DNA of 64,000 nucleotides from Paraphysoderma sedebokerense (lineage: Eukaryota; Blastocladiomycota; Physodermatomycetes; Physodermatales; Physodermataceae). The stretch is from positions 1 through 64,000 of the forward strand of contig JAHLJZ010000063.1 of the NCBI GenBank assembly GCA_025602915.1. The letters run 5' to 3'. Positions 45,362 through 57,967 of the stretch are shown piece after piece (positions within the stretch are counted from its first letter, which is position 1; each line of letters begins with the position of its first letter). A program made the position numbers and the translations under genes. Below the pieces are notes generated by a model that saw only the letters and a list, made by a program, of their open reading frames with translations, made no database searches and had not been told where the DNA came from.

Positions 45362-48300
45362 ATGAAAGTAACCTCAATTAAGATTGCATCAGATGTAGCA
45401 ACAGTCGAATTTTTCGTTGTGCTGCTAATTTGCTTTACGATAGGAATGCATCCAACACCCGAACTGCCCACTCCTTGGTATCTTAATACTACGGCGTCGG
45501 TAAATTTATTGGCAGGTTCCACCATCATTGATACATGTGCTTTGAACAACTCAGACTACTACGCTATAACAGGCGTCAATGGCTCAAGCAGTGTTGGGCT
45601 CTATCGCTATAAAGTGGGGACAAATGGGTGGGGGGGAATTAATACCACTCTTGGCGCAATCGGGTGGGCTTATGACAACGAGAGGTTTAAACAATTCTGA
45701 TAAAGAATATTATGATGTAAATTCAATTATTTCTTTAGGAGATGGTCGACGGCATCGCTGACAGTGAACCCATGGACGACAATTCCGTATATCGCTTACG
45801 TCTATTCAAATTATCTGGTCTTCCAACAATACGCACAACCAGATATTATTTTCAACGACTCTTCAAATGCGGCAATTTCAGCTACGTACACTGTCGATTT
45901 GCCCCGAGTTGTCCCTAATCCGTAAGTCAGCAGCAGCGCATTCTTTGTGCATGTGATAAAAATGTAGCTGCCCGTTCTGACGCGTTACATCACTTACTTT
46001 AGTCATATCGTTCTGCACTGGGCGGACAGCTCTACTTTAGCCCTTGGTATCCACCCATACACGGCACCCGCTGCAGGCATTCAAGCAAATTTTATTATTG
46101 GCCGTTTTCAGGTCAACACAAGTAGTGTACTACAACAGGCAATTCATGGTTCAAATGAGTTGGTTTACTCCATCGAATTTGAATGCAGCGCATGCTCCGC
46201 CGATATCGCCCGGCTTAGTTTCTCTAATGGCACTATGCGGTATTTGATGAGAACCGTAGACACATATTCATGGAGCTCACTGTTGTCACCGATATTTCCG
46301 GCTTACGCCTCCCCGGAATTATCACACAAATGTTATGACTACCCGCGCAACACAACATTCCTCTTTTTCCGTGCGCCACCAACCGGTGGAAATGAACAAG
46401 CCAACTTTCAGAAGATCTTTGATTCTGGCTCTGTAAAAGGTATGTATAATGCTATTCTAAACTATTTTGTCTGAAAACTAACCCTTCAACACCATGGAAC
46501 AGATTACGATTATGTTATTGGTCCAGATATGCCATCCTCTGGTTCCCCTTATCTGATGGATGTCCACTGCAGTTCCGGCATTGCATATACAGCGAGCGTG
46601 ACAACATCTACCATAATAGAGCAAGCGTGGAATGGCTTGATGAATTCATACGCAAGAGGAAAAGCAGAAATCATAATATACGCTTTATCCGCAGTTGGCG
46701 GTTTCGGTGAGTTCCAGGTGATGATTCTATCGACTCCTGGTAATGATCACCCTTCACGAATCTACGCTGATAACAGCCAGGTTCATATTATCGGCTTCAC
46801 TGAAGGTGATATCGCCGACCCAAGCGTCAGCTTATTGAGCGACAAGCTTTTTTTCGCTGGATTTTCTGCTTTTGACATTGTGTCAGTTCTAAGTCCGGAC
46901 GCAGTAGATAATGTGTATCCTTTTGAAATCTTGCCTGATCGCGACCTTGCAATCCGTTTTTCATCTCTACCGACGAATCAAACTGCTACGCATGTTCCAA
47001 CAGTAACATTGCAACAAGTGCCTTTGCAGAACGTTCGATGGATTGGGGAAGAGCTGTTTGCTTTGTCCCCATCTGTTGTGAGTCGAAGTAGGTTAAGCTT
47101 CTGATTTGCAGTTTTAGTGATACTGACTATCTGTCCTAGATGGCATATTGGTTGTAGAGTTCAAACAATTGCGATATAGCCAAAAATTCACTAAACAAGT
47201 TTCATCTAAGCGACCTGCAATTATCGGCATGACTCCTAACGTGACCGATATAGGTTAGTTGCTTGCCAGCCATTGGCACTCATTCAGTGATAAGATGACT
47301 GAGTCGTATTAAATTTGCTTAGCACCTTTCACTACGGTTCAATTCACCGTTTTGTACCTGGGATGGGCTGAAGTCAACGACACAACTATACTTATTGGAA
47401 CAAAAAAGTGCGAAATACAAAAGGAGGGTATCGTCGCCAATTTCACAGAAGCGAGTATTTTCAACTGTTCGGTGCCATTTGAAAGCATTGGAACAAAGGC
47501 GGTTGAAATTAAATCGGCTGATCGAACACTCTCGAGCAATTTAACTTTAACATACAGAATCATGCCCCAGAATGTTTCGATTACAATAGAGGAAGGTCAA
47601 GAGACGCTTATTTTATTGAATTGCTCAGCCTATGCTACTGTTTTCAACACTTTTCAGTATCGGGTACTGGAAACACCTCCAGCTCTATATGGCCGTTTGT
47701 TTTATGAAAACAAAACCGATTTCCCCAACGGAAGCCACATCGAGGTCGCGGATAACCTTGGGCGGATGCGATTCGGTTCCAAAACTCATGGCAAAGTGAA
47801 TTTCTCTTATTATTGTCCTGGTGCGTATCTGCATATTTAAGACAAATCAAGCAATCTGATTAACAGTTCGGCAAACGATATTGATAAAATGCCTTATTTG
47901 TGTTAGAGAGCAGTCCAAGAATCGCACCACGATTAGGCACTGTTGTAATTAATATACGACCAGTAATACAGTGCAAAACGACACTAATAACGACCGGCAG
48001 TTTTTCGCTTGATGACAGAAGCACGACTCTAAAGAAGTGAGCTCATCGTACTGTTATCTCATCATTATACTGACGTTAACTTTTATTCGTTATTATCAAT
48101 CAGTCTGATCTTTACTTTCCTTTCTGTTCCTTCCTGGGGCAAGCTCGAAAGTATCAACGGTGGCGAGGTCTTCGAGCAAGGCAGCACAACCAACGAAACA
48201 GCAATTCGCTTGAATGGGCGTTTAGCTGTTAACCAGTGAGTCTTCCTCAATTAGTGGTGATCTAAAGCTTGGAGATTGTACTGATTGCCAAACTTGATGC

Positions 48301-50360
48301 AGACCCCTAATTGGTACCTTTTCCTACTTTGCGACCAATGAGTACGGCATTAGTTCCGATCGTTGTGATGTTGGTTTCGTTATCAGCTGCCGCCCCTTGT
48401 TCTTGAATGTGTTCAACGTCAACACCAGTGATTTTTGTAGCTTATGTCCAGTGGGTGCAACTTGCAGGTATTTACAGCCTCTTGGGTTTAAGATCGACTG
48501 GACGTAATCCAACCGGAACCTTTTTTTTGCCTGTTTGACATAGTATAAATGGCGATCACCTCCCATATGCAGCAAAAGGGTATTGGACTAGAGCAGGAGA
48601 TTATAACCCAAACGCCGTCTACTTGCCTTGTATACCTGTATGATATTAACCTTCCTCTCAAATTCCTTCTTTAATCAGATACTAACGTGATACGGTTAGG
48701 CAACTGCTTGCCCCGGACTGTCTACCGGGGAATGCTCTCCTGGATTCCATGGATTCCGATGTGGAGAATGTGCGGCCAGATATTACAAATTTGGGGGCGA
48801 TTGTTTACCTTGTAAAACTGGTCACGAAGTAAATACGATCCTTGCAATCGTGATACTATTGGGTGGAGGCGGCCTGGCTTATGGCTTGTCGAAATTGGTG
48901 AAAGCAGGGCCAACGTACAGTACAACTTTCAATTGTAAGAAGTGTTAACATTACTTTCTCACTATAAACTATTTTTAGATTCGGCCTTGTTAGTGTGTTG
49001 ATTTCATTTTTGCAGACTATAGTCATTTTGCGCGGATTTCAATTGAACTGGCCTCCAGAATTTTATGCAGTTTTGGGTTGGTTATCGGCGATCAACTTTA
49101 ACATCGAATTCACAGCCCCGGGTAAGAGCCGCAATACTGGGTTGATATGACGGGTCGGAATGAATCAATTTGTTAACTTTCCCCATACTATACAGAATGC
49201 TTCTTGGGCGACTTCATATCATATAGCCAGAAACTTCGCGCAACCCTGTTTCTACCGATATTCTTTATTGCAATTGCTTTTTTGTTATCAAATTTGATGC
49301 TGGCGATTGAATGGATTCGATATAAGCTGCTGGGTAGCAAAGAAGCCTCGCCTGAGCGCACTCAGAAAAAGAATGAAGTCTTCAAATCTTTTAACGCCAT
49401 ATTACTCTTTCTCTACGCAAGTGTGGCCACAAGCGCGTTGGGGTACGTTGATTGAAAAGAGTTATTCCTTCTTTTGCACTGCTTTGCATACTTACTTTTC
49501 TATAATTCTTTAGCCACTTCGACTGTCTTCTAGATATTGATGGCAAGTATTACTTAGATCGAGATGCGAGCCTTAAATGTTTTGACAGTGCATGGAATGC
49601 TGATTTGCCTTTCGTTATCTCTGCTATTTGGTTAGTCAGATTTGTCATTCTCTGCATGTATCGTCGACCTAACAGGATGGTTTTGTCAGTATTTATGTCG
49701 TTGGAATTCCCGTTTATTTTAGTTTGATGTTTTTTTTTATGTATCAAAGACATCGACACGGGCGCTTCTGGAATGGGGCCAGGGTCGTCGCAGTTCGTAT
49801 TATGAGATTCGACGAGTTTTACCATCCGGATCGCCAATTTTTTGTGCTCATCAATCTATTGCAGAAATTAGCACTGGTGGCAGCTGGCGTTTATTTCACG
49901 GAGTACGAATTTCATTGCATGCTTCATCTGTATTTGAACTAAGAATGTTGTTAATATTTTTCTCCGCTTGCATATCAGCCAACGCGGAATTCAAACGGGC
50001 TTAACCCTACTGTTTCTAAATGCCACATTAGTTCTATTCATCGTCTATAAACCGTACTCGCTGCGAGTACTCAACACCGCAGAACAGCTGTCCTTCGCGT
50101 CTTCGATAGCTGTATTGGTTCTGGGTCTTCCATTTTTAACTGACAATATTGCTAGCTCAGTCAAATCATTCCTCACTTTTGCTATTCTGGGTGTGATCTT
50201 TGGATTCATTCTCTTCATCGTCGTGGCGTGTTTAGTAGAAGCAAAAGCCAGGGCATCATCTTCGCGAATTGCGTTTTTGTTTAGAAAGAAACCTGGTACT
50301 TCTGCTGTCGTTAGCAAACAGTTTCTGCTTGAGGATCAAGAATCGAAGGTGAAAGCTTAG
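45362..50360 (+). CDS. tandem surface protein, copy 3
   Basis: The start at 45362 is chosen because it gives a signal peptide (TVEFFVVLLICFTIGM) aligned with copy 2; an in-frame ATG is not seen further upstream. The ectodomain, IPT/TIG-like segment (LIGTKKCEIQKEG...FNCSVPF), Cys-rich module (CSLCPVGATC; TACPGLSTGECSPGFHGFRC) and membrane region match copies 1 and 2 in order. The end reads ASSSRIAFLFRKKPGTSAV and a short acidic tail. Intron positions are shared. The intron at about 49,631-49,689 is 59 nt, so it must be spliced to keep frame, which supports splicing at the same site in the other copies. The ligand-facing part is the most diverged between copies, the membrane part the least. Confidence 0.8.
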
Positions 50361-50657
50361 ACTGGGGATTGTGGTAGCAAAGATTCGTAATGGTGGAAAT
50401 CTCACTAGCTTAACTTATCACCGTAAAATACCTTAGTCTTGTAAACTTATTTTGGTCTATTGTAGTTCAGTTCTTTTGTAATGCTAATTTTATTCCTCGT
50501 TTGGCCATATTGATAATTGAGATGGCACCTGTGAACGGGTGAACGGCTGGGGAACAGCTGGTGAACCCAAAACGGAATTTCGCCTCCAATTGACAAAAGC
50601 ACAAATTCCATCGTCATTACATCCATATCATTTCTTTGACAACAAATATCATCTACA

Positions 50658-52271
50658 ATGATTCTCCTCGAATATCACAACCCGATTATATACGAAGTCA
50701 TCAAAGAAAAGTTTGAGGCGTATGTTATGGTTCCCTTTCGTTGCGGTGGATAAGTTGGACACGAAAACATTAATCAACATCCACCTTGAAACATATCCAT
50801 TAACTCATCTTCTTTTCCTATACCTCTCTTTGCTCTTTTCGGTGTTTGGATGCTTGGTGGTATGTCTTTGAATGAAATAATAATAGTGAAAAACCCGAAA
50901 GCACGGATACAACAATCTGCGACTTCGATGGTGTCTCCTACCACTTATCAACCCCGCAATCTAAATCCATCTTACAACTTTCTATCCGCATGAAATGTTT
51001 TCCCGAATTGTTGAATTATGGTGTCATGGAATTATTACAACGTGAATATGGGCAATACTTGGTCTCCGCCGAACAAGGTTATGATGTGTCCTTAGCCTTC
51101 AATGTTGAGACTTTAAGTCCCTCAGATAAAGGTTTGTTGCGGTTAAAAGTTGGGCTTATTGAGCTCTAAGTTACCAGAGTTTCACATTTCGCTGGCTACC
51201 CTAATGGGGAAGCCATTTTTTTGGTCTGTTGTGGAATGAGTCGGATTAGTCTATTGGTTGTGTGAACTGTCGGCCTTGGACCATTTATGATCAAGCCAAT
51301 ATGATCAATATGGTGATGCCTGCAGCTAACTTTCAGTGGTCTCTAACTCTCTATTCTCTTTTTATACCTTCTTACGACCGCCTTGTTATTGCTTGTGACG
51401 GCCGTGAACTCGCCGTATCCTGTCTTCTCGGTTCCATCTTTGAATAGACGACATTCTCCGCCGTGCGCCACTTCTAAAGCGTAACATCCTTGCCGCTCCA
51501 TTCGAAACTGCCTTCCAACTTTCCAGTGCAAAACAATCCAGTGATCTTATGGTCTTGAATTATCGTGAGGAGGAAGCTATTTACATTCGGGCCGCCGAAG
51601 ATCGTGTTACTGTGATCTTTTCGACAACATTTAAGGAAGTTGGGGACCAGATTTTCGCTAAAGTGTTTTTGCAGGTTAGTGTTGCAGTTAGCCAGCAATT
51701 ATTATATGACGCCCGAAGTCGAAATAGGTTCTTACGTGTTCGTTATTCTTAAATAGGAATTCGTTGATGCGAGAAGACAATATCAAAATGCTCCTCAAGT
51801 TTTATACTCTTCTCGAGATCCACCTTTAGAACTTCGAGGAGTACCTGGTGTCCGAGAAGGCGACAACATTGGATATGTTACCTTTGGTTCGTTTCATTCT
51901 TTATACGTTGTTCTTCCTATGGATATATTTGCAAATTCTAACTCACGGTTCTCAGTCCTGTTCCCCCGCCATTACACTCCCGCCGCGCTTTCGGAAACAA
52001 TTTCGCGAATTCAAATTTTCCGTGATTACCTACATTACCACATTAAATGTTCCAAAGCCTATATGCATTCCAGAATGAGAGCTAGAGTTGAGAGTCTGTT
52101 GAAGGTGCTGAACCGAGCTAAACCAGAGGATAAAGGAGGAGAGAAAAAGACTGCCAGGTTTGTTTTCCATATCTTTCCATATCAAGCACTGTTATAAGGA
52201 GAATCGAGTCTTGATGGTCCTCTTTTCTTTTATTTTTATACTATAGCGGTCGAACATTTGTTAGACGATAG
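50658..52271 (+). CDS. ARPC2: Arp2/3 complex subunit 2 (ARPC2, p34)
   Basis: A core subunit of the Arp2/3 complex, which nucleates branched actin at endocytic sites and, in crawling zoospores, pseudopods. Exons: 50658-50719, 50887-51131, 51448-51674, 51757-51886, 51956-52157 and 52247-52271. They sum to 297 codons without a break (human 300 aa). Matches to the family from memory: start [104 protein letters not shown] and end SGRTFVRR. Intron 2 (316 nt) is unusually long for this window. The last exon is only 25 nt including the stop. Confidence 0.97.
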
Positions 52272-52989
52272 TTTCATGTCTGATCATTCACGCTCTCTAG
52301 TTCGGGGCGTGTTTTGATAGTGATATAGATGATCAAAAATTGATGTTGGACGTTCTCTGTTTATAAGCTTTTCACTTTCTTCCACTTTCAAGGGTTTTTT
52401 TGTTTACCTATCTTCAAGACTCAGATGGGGTATGGCATTGTAAAGAAGGTTTGGTGAAGAGTTCAAATTTGTATTGAGTATGAACTATGGAAGTTGGGGT
52501 TTGACGATACGGAGTGGAACTGGATTGTTGATTTTGGGAATATCTATATATAATACACAGCGGGTTATTTTCATATTTCCGTTCACATTAGGCTTTGATT
52601 TGACTCCGTAAGAATCTTCGGTCAGTTGGGAATGATGTATACTTCCAATTTTTCATTCCTTTCAGATTTGACAAGCTCAAAAAATCTAAGAGTAAATTCG
52701 ACTTTCAATTCTTATACAATTCGTCATTGATTGCGGCCTGGACAACACAGCAATCATTTATTTGTACATGGCATTAATCGATCGTCTACAATCCTAAGTA
52801 GTCCAGATAGCCCTTTTCACTTCAATAACATATACAGAATGAACAAACACTGAATCTAACCATATTTACATGACTAATATTTTATAGCAATGTGAGTGAA
52901 AAGAAGAGTAAATGAAATGTCAGGCATAAATAGTTGTAACAACAAATATGGAGCTTGGACAAGCGGAAACAAGAGATAGAGCTTGAAAT
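52272..52989. other. intergenic between convergent genes
   Basis: About 720 bp of AT-rich 3' sequence shared by ARPC2 (plus) and the next minus-strand gene. Nothing recognised. Confidence 0.5.
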
Positions 52990-54247
52990 TCAATTTTGCA
53001 GGTTACATTGCTGAAGAATGCAATCGCTTATTTCAAGTTCGTCGTAACGCCAATAGTTCTTTGCACACAATTGTTCCAGAAGTGACGCTTGATGCGATAA
53101 TGTGACCTGGAAAAAATCAATATGAAAAATGTGAACAACGGCTGCGAAAAAACGATAGTAAGAGCTCCAAAAACATACGGTTTTGATCTAGATTGTCACA
53201 GTTCCTGAACATAATTCGCGCACAAGAAGTTTCCCCGACTTCATCCACGGCGGTAACTATACCTACGGTGCTGTGACGCCCAGCTGTATTCGTCAATTGG
53301 GACTTAATGAGGACGAAGTCATAAACCTGCAGCGCGGTTTGACTGTCCCCAATTCTTTTCTTGACAAGTTCTGATGCACCAATAACGCTTCTTTTATCAT
53401 ATCGGCAACAGTATTCCGTAAACAAGACATTTTCGCCGCTAGTGATAATGGTCGTGACGACAATATTACCGGAAAGTTCAAATGATATGCCTCGGACTGC
53501 GCCTGATTCGTTGAGGCACTTTGAAAGAGTTTGCCATACTGTCGAGATTTCACTGATTGAGCCTCCTGTATTCTCATTGACGGACATTTGTTCCGATTTC
53601 GACCCACTTTCAGCCCAGTCTAAACAATCAAGGACCCAAAAGAAGAAGTTCTCGTCATGTGCTTTTCCAGACTGCATCAGCGATTTTGCAGGAGCAACTA
53701 ATGGTACATTCTCATCGTTATTAGCCAAAATAGGGAACGAAGCACGTTGATTATCGACAAATGAAGGCAGCGGATTTCTGAATGCAGAGTTGAAGTCAGT
53801 AGGGATAGGAGAATGGCCAGTAACGGTATTTAATGGTTGATGTCGCGAGGACAGTAGAATATCGCCATCCGAGCTTGGAAGCTCATAGAAAAGTACAGGG
53901 ATTCTCAATGCATCTGAACTAAACAATCTTTCGGCTTCATTGGAATTTGGTGAAACGGTCAAGAATTTCGTGAGTCCTATAATATTAAGTCCTTGACTAT
54001 TTGGAAAAAATTAGACGATCCGGATAAGCTATGCCGTGGGTACGAGTTTATACGTACATCTCAGACATCGACCTGAAAGTGACGGTATCATCAGTTAAAA
54101 ACATTTCGCTAAGCACTGAGCTCGTGACTAAACATACCTCTGATAAATCTGAGTGATCTCTGAATACAAAGGATCAATCATAGGGACGTGTGTAAAAGGG
54201 TTTCGTCGTTTGTCAGGACTCGTTGACTGCGGTCGCTTGTGCCGCAT
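52990..54247 (-). CDS. unrecognised protein with a 15-nt microexon
   Basis: I do not recognise the family. Exon 1 runs 54247 to about 54139 (start MRHKRPQSTSPDKRRNPF). Exon 2 is 54072-54058, only 15 nt. Exon 3 starts at 53996 and runs to about 53181. These join in frame (QIYQR-SMSEI-QGLNIIGLTKFL). Exon 3 encodes about 270 aa with an acidic, Ser-rich middle and beta-rich stretches (GNIVVTTIITSGENVLFTEY, VYDFVLIKSQLTN, GIVTAVDEVGETSCARIMF). A last exon near 53,110-52,990 reads well in one frame (SLLEQLCAKNYWRYDELEI), but the best donor before it would lead into another frame ending at 53033. The 3' end is therefore unsure. No signal peptide or membrane helix. The basic N-terminus might target the nucleus. 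Confidence 0.5.
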
Positions 54248-54414
54248 CCTGGCTGATTCCGCACTGGTGTACACTCTATGGAATCATGCTAAGAATACTA
54301 AACATTATCCTGTCATAGAAACAGAAGTCTACCTATGAGATTGCTCATTGTTCAACGCAAAAGCGGCAGTAAGCTTTTGGGAAGGGATATAGAATATCCC
54401 AGATCTCCAAACGA

Positions 54415-55046
54415 TCAGCACTTTGGTTGGTCGTATGCAATCTCGAGTTTTACCCAACTGGAGAAGAATATGCTTGTGGTATCTTTCACATTGACGTAAG
54501 AGTGCCAATAGTACACCCTGAATAAGGTACCACATGAATGCAATGAATCTCATCTTCCTAACAGGACACGAGGCAAACGCCGAAAGAACAAACCCTGTAA
54601 TCTTCTGCGTTGTTGTGATGAGGATAATATATAACTCGGACAGAAATATACTCGCATTCAGGATTGCCGATATCAACATCGAAATCTGGAATGAACACGA
54701 ATTCACATCAGGCGTTACCGTCACCCGTAATGGCGGGACAAGCGAGGAATAGAACATACATTTGTTAACATTGGCGACAGTCAAGGCTTTCAAAGGCGTT
54801 CCCAACATTTATAGAACGGTACTGCAAGAGATATTACGCAGATGCAACAGAAACAATTTCTGATTCCGATATCAATGTGAGCGAGATGGACTTTCCATGA
54901 TCCATTGCCCTGAGGGAGGGGCCAACAGGGCGGGTAACATAGAATTTCAATGCCGCGCAAAAACTATAAGATCCCATGGGAGATAAATATATCCAATTTG
55001 TTGTTGACATACTGTATAGAGCGCCAGATGCCTTGACATGTAGCAT
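54415..55046 (-). CDS. possible small intron-rich gene, uncertain model
   Basis: Several short stretches read as coding and connect by plausible splice sites: YRSINVGNAFESLDCRQ (about 54,830-54,775), FDVDIGNPECEYISVRVIYY (about 54,700-54,610), EDEIHCIHVVPYSG (about 54,560) and WVKLEIAYDQPKC ending at 54415. An upstream frame with ATG at about 55013 (SYSFCAALKFYVTRPVG) may be the first exon, but its join is not clear. The even Cys spacing suggests a secreted or extracellular beta-rich protein. An alternative is the single 159-codon frame at 54329-54808, which reads through the same bases and looks less protein-like. Treat as a hypothesis. Confidence 0.3.
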
Positions 55047-55181
55047 TTATCGTTTATAGTAGTTCCTGTGGCTACGTGAACAGAGCCCATCCTGCATGTT
55101 ACTATGATTGCTTTTATTCAATGTCTATAGTACAAAATGTATTTCCCATGTTGGCCTATAATCAGGCAACTGTTCTCCAAT

Positions 55182-56324
55182 TTAAAGTTCCATTCCAACA
55201 GGCCCATCACCTTCATCCGGCTCTTCTTCTCGATCGTCGATTCCTATATCGCTGTCCATATCATCATCGTTCGGTTCATCCAGGTCGTCCCCTTTTTCAT
55301 TTTCCTCGTCCTCGTCGTCATCGTCGTCATCAAATGATCGCTGGGCCAAAACATCTTTCATGTTGTAATGCTGTGAACGGAGCATCTGGAATCGCTTATG
55401 TCGTTGTTTCTCTGTTTATTATCAACATAAAAAAGTCAGCCCAATGTTCTAATTCTTACATATGTTTAAGGCAATGAAAACCATGCCTTCTTCAGTTTGC
55501 TCTTCCTCGTCGGATTCTTCGTCACTCCATGTTTGTGCAGCTCTTCCGATATGTTCTACCTGTTCATTTCCAGTATGTCCATTATCGTTCCTGATATCGA
55601 GGTCCATTCCGGGATCGTCCGTCGATGCGACTCCTGCTTTGGGGTAGTGTGAATGAATGTGCAAATTCTGCGATGAACCAGACAATGAGTTTGATCCCGA
55701 GTTTGATGTTGACAGAGAGGAGTTGAAGTTTGAAGAAGCGAGGGGTTCCAGGGCTTGCGTTAATTCAAACGGTGGAATTTCTGATGTGACTTTTAACCAT
55801 TTGGACGACTAATTTTAGTAAAATGAATGGGGCAAAGCATTTTGCCTAGCCACTTGAGAAAACTTACCACCCAAAACTTCGTCAGAATCCAAATTGTAAT
55901 GAATATATGGTGTCTTCGCTAGCCAAAATAAAGTTTCAATAGAGAACGAACGTTAAAATTGCCTGTTAATACATATCTTGCTACTCTTCAATTAACCTTC
56001 ATCCAGAAGCGAGGGAATTGCGATCTCTGCATTCCTTTCAAAAAACCATAAGTTGTACATACGTTCAGTGATTTTCTGCCTCGTTCCTCTTCCTTCCCCA
56101 GTCAGTTGAATATTGTCTTCGTCCCACTTTATTCTATTCAAGTTTGACCGATTCTGTCAGCAACCTGCACAGACGACACTAGGATTCATCAGGGGCAATG
56201 TGCAACAGCACCCCTTCATGAACTAATTATATTCGGTAAGCAGGACCAGCACATACCGTTGCGCTTTATCGCATGAAGAAATTGAACGTTTTAGTATCGG
56301 TTTTGGCTGATGTTGTGAGGTCAT
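55182..56324 (-). CDS. GLC8: protein phosphatase 1 inhibitor-2 / GLC8 homologue
   Basis: A regulatory partner of protein phosphatase 1. Exons: 56324-56257, 56133-56063, 55918-55868, 55789-55482 and 55409-55182. They join to 242 codons (241 aa) in frame. It shows the four family landmarks in order: KPILKR (the KGILK-type PP1 contact) near residue 9; IKWDEDNIQLT (the KWDE.NI motif); KITEPKTPYIHY (the PxTPY site that GSK3-type kinases phosphorylate in the family); and, near the C-terminus, FQMLRSQHYNMK (the KxHYNE-like motif that enters the PP1 active site in animal inhibitor-2). The middle is a Ser/Asn- and acid-rich linker and the end a run of Asp/Glu. The start at 56324 is fixed by the ILK motif. 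It is probably nuclear and cytoplasmic. Confidence 0.9.
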
Positions 56325-57284
56325 TTTGATTGTTCCGCAGAACTTGATTCGAGATATTGAATGTAGAGTAATTATGTGCAATATTTCCAATATGTGCAAG
56401 TTATTGCGAATGAAGGTTTAGAGGAGCATCAATTCTGGCAGCGGTAAGATATGTAATGAATACACAATGGTGGAGAGGCTTCGAACAGTTCAATTTCAGA
56501 GTTCAGAAACCGATGCGCATTCTCCATTAAACCAAAAATATTTCTTACAAATTACTACAATACTGTGCCATTTATGAAGCAATTATTAATCTAGAGAAAG
56601 TGCGGTGAGGAGAGTTTTGCTCCTCTTCAATTTGGATTCCCCCAATGAATGGGCACATGGTTCCGACAGGGCACTCTATCCTTCGGCATAACAAAGGATG
56701 AATTCGTTCCAACCTCTTCCAAAATTCCCAAGTTATCTATTGAACAAGACTGATTGATCTAAAGACTTAAGTAAAAACAAGTTCAGAATGCTATATACCA
56801 ATTGGTCTACTTGAGGAGACGAGGGGATGTCTAGGGATGAGGGGATGCTCACTGACATGAGAATATTGTTAGGAAATTGCAGCATGCTTCAACATTAATA
56901 TCCTTTTGACAACTCGCTAAGCTTGACTAGTGTAATTAACCGTCAAATTCGAACGAGCAACGAAACTCCGGAGAAGCCTGATCCCGCATGCGCAATGATT
57001 TGTTGTCGAGAAACCAATCCATTGTCTTGTAAAATGCGGTTCTTTCTCTCTGCATTCTGCTATTTTTTGGCTTTTTTAGCTCATTCGACAACAAGATGCC
57101 CATTGTATGCAAAGAAGTTTGACTTGTTATCTCATATTCCACTACTGAAGGAGACTTCAAACTGCGCCGCTTCAATTGTCAGGGTAATTAATTACCCAAG
57201 TACAGAGATATTGATTTTGACATAAATATCTGCATATTCCCTCCATCCGTCACATAACTTTTGGTCAAGTATTACAAATATCCA
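56325..57284. other. intergenic, divergent promoters
   Basis: About 960 bp between the GLC8 gene (minus) and the LEA-2-like gene (plus). A 100-codon plus frame at 56923-57225 has Cys and a hydrophobic stretch (FFLSAFCYFLAFLAH) but no family match or splice logic. I did not accept it. Confidence 0.4.
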
Positions 57285-57967
57285 ATGGGCAAATTAAGCA
57301 CTCGTCAACGCTGGTGTATCTTTATTGCACTGGTCTTTGTAATTACCGGAGTCAGCGTCTTGATATATTTCTTCGTTGGATTTAAACCACCAGAACTCAA
57401 TTACAAGCAATCCAATGTACCAAAGGATGGCGTAAATGCTGTTCAAGGTGACTCAAACGAAGTAAAAGCGTCTTGGGACATGGTGTTTGAATTGAAAAAT
57501 CCTAATACCCTTTCGGTAATTTTGAACGAATTAACTCTAAACGTAAGTAGCCTTGAAGTCCCTATGCTTATGATGTTCTTGCCTAACTCATTGCTTGACT
57601 GCAGGGATTTGCCGACGAAGCTCGCACAAAACAAGTCACAACTAGCACTTTGAAAGATATAAATCTTGCTGGCTACAGTGAAAGATTAGTTGCTTTGCCT
57701 CAAACCTTCCGAGTCACCAAGGACATGCCCCAACCATTCTTAGACCAAGTGTATAAATCTTGCGTGAAACCTAACCCCGACTCTGGAGAAAAACCAAAAA
57801 TCTCTATTTACACTGAAATGAAGCTCGGCTATGCATGGACGTTTTCAACGTACTGGAAAACTGTTCAGGGTAAAATTGATATTGATTGCCCGGTAGATTT
57901 CAGCAGCAAACGCTTGACAGGAGCGGGCAGCGCAAGATTACAGAGACGAATCAGGAGATTTAAATAA
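57285..57967 (+). CDS. LEA-2-like single-pass membrane protein
   Basis: Exons 57285-57542 and 57605-57967 (GTAAGT...TGCAG intron) join to 207 codons. A short basic N-terminus is followed by one membrane helix (CIFIALVFVITGVSVLIYFF). A beta-sandwich-like domain follows with the LEA-2 pattern: FELKNPNTLSVILNELTL, then a loop, LPQTFRVTKDMPQPFLDQVY, a Cys (KSCVKP), and a closing strand IDIDCPVDF. Family members in plants and fungi sit at the plasma membrane or vacuole and have stress or lipid-related roles, but no reaction is known. The extreme C-terminus is Arg-rich (RLQRRIRRFK). AATAAA overlaps the stop codon. Confidence 0.65.

Larger units (their letters stand above)
33500..50360 (+). repeat. 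tandem triplication of a surface-protein gene with its promoter
   Basis: Three head-to-tail units with a period of about 5.6-5.9 kb. The coding part, most intron positions and parts of the 5' flank are repeated. The flank before copies 2 and 3 shares runs such as TTCGGACATTCTT and a GGCAACGCGA word near the start. The copies are clearly diverged, so the duplications are not recent. Local stretches of near-identity remain between copies 1 and 2. Confidence 0.9.

Noticed and set aside
33815-50360. Reading the array as transposons or integrated viral genes
   Set aside because: No transposase, reverse transcriptase, capsid-like frame or terminal repeats; shared intron positions show ordinary gene duplication.
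56923-57225. 100-codon plus-strand frame upstream of the LEA-2-like gene
   Set aside because: No family match, and antisense frame of similar length exists; likely chance.
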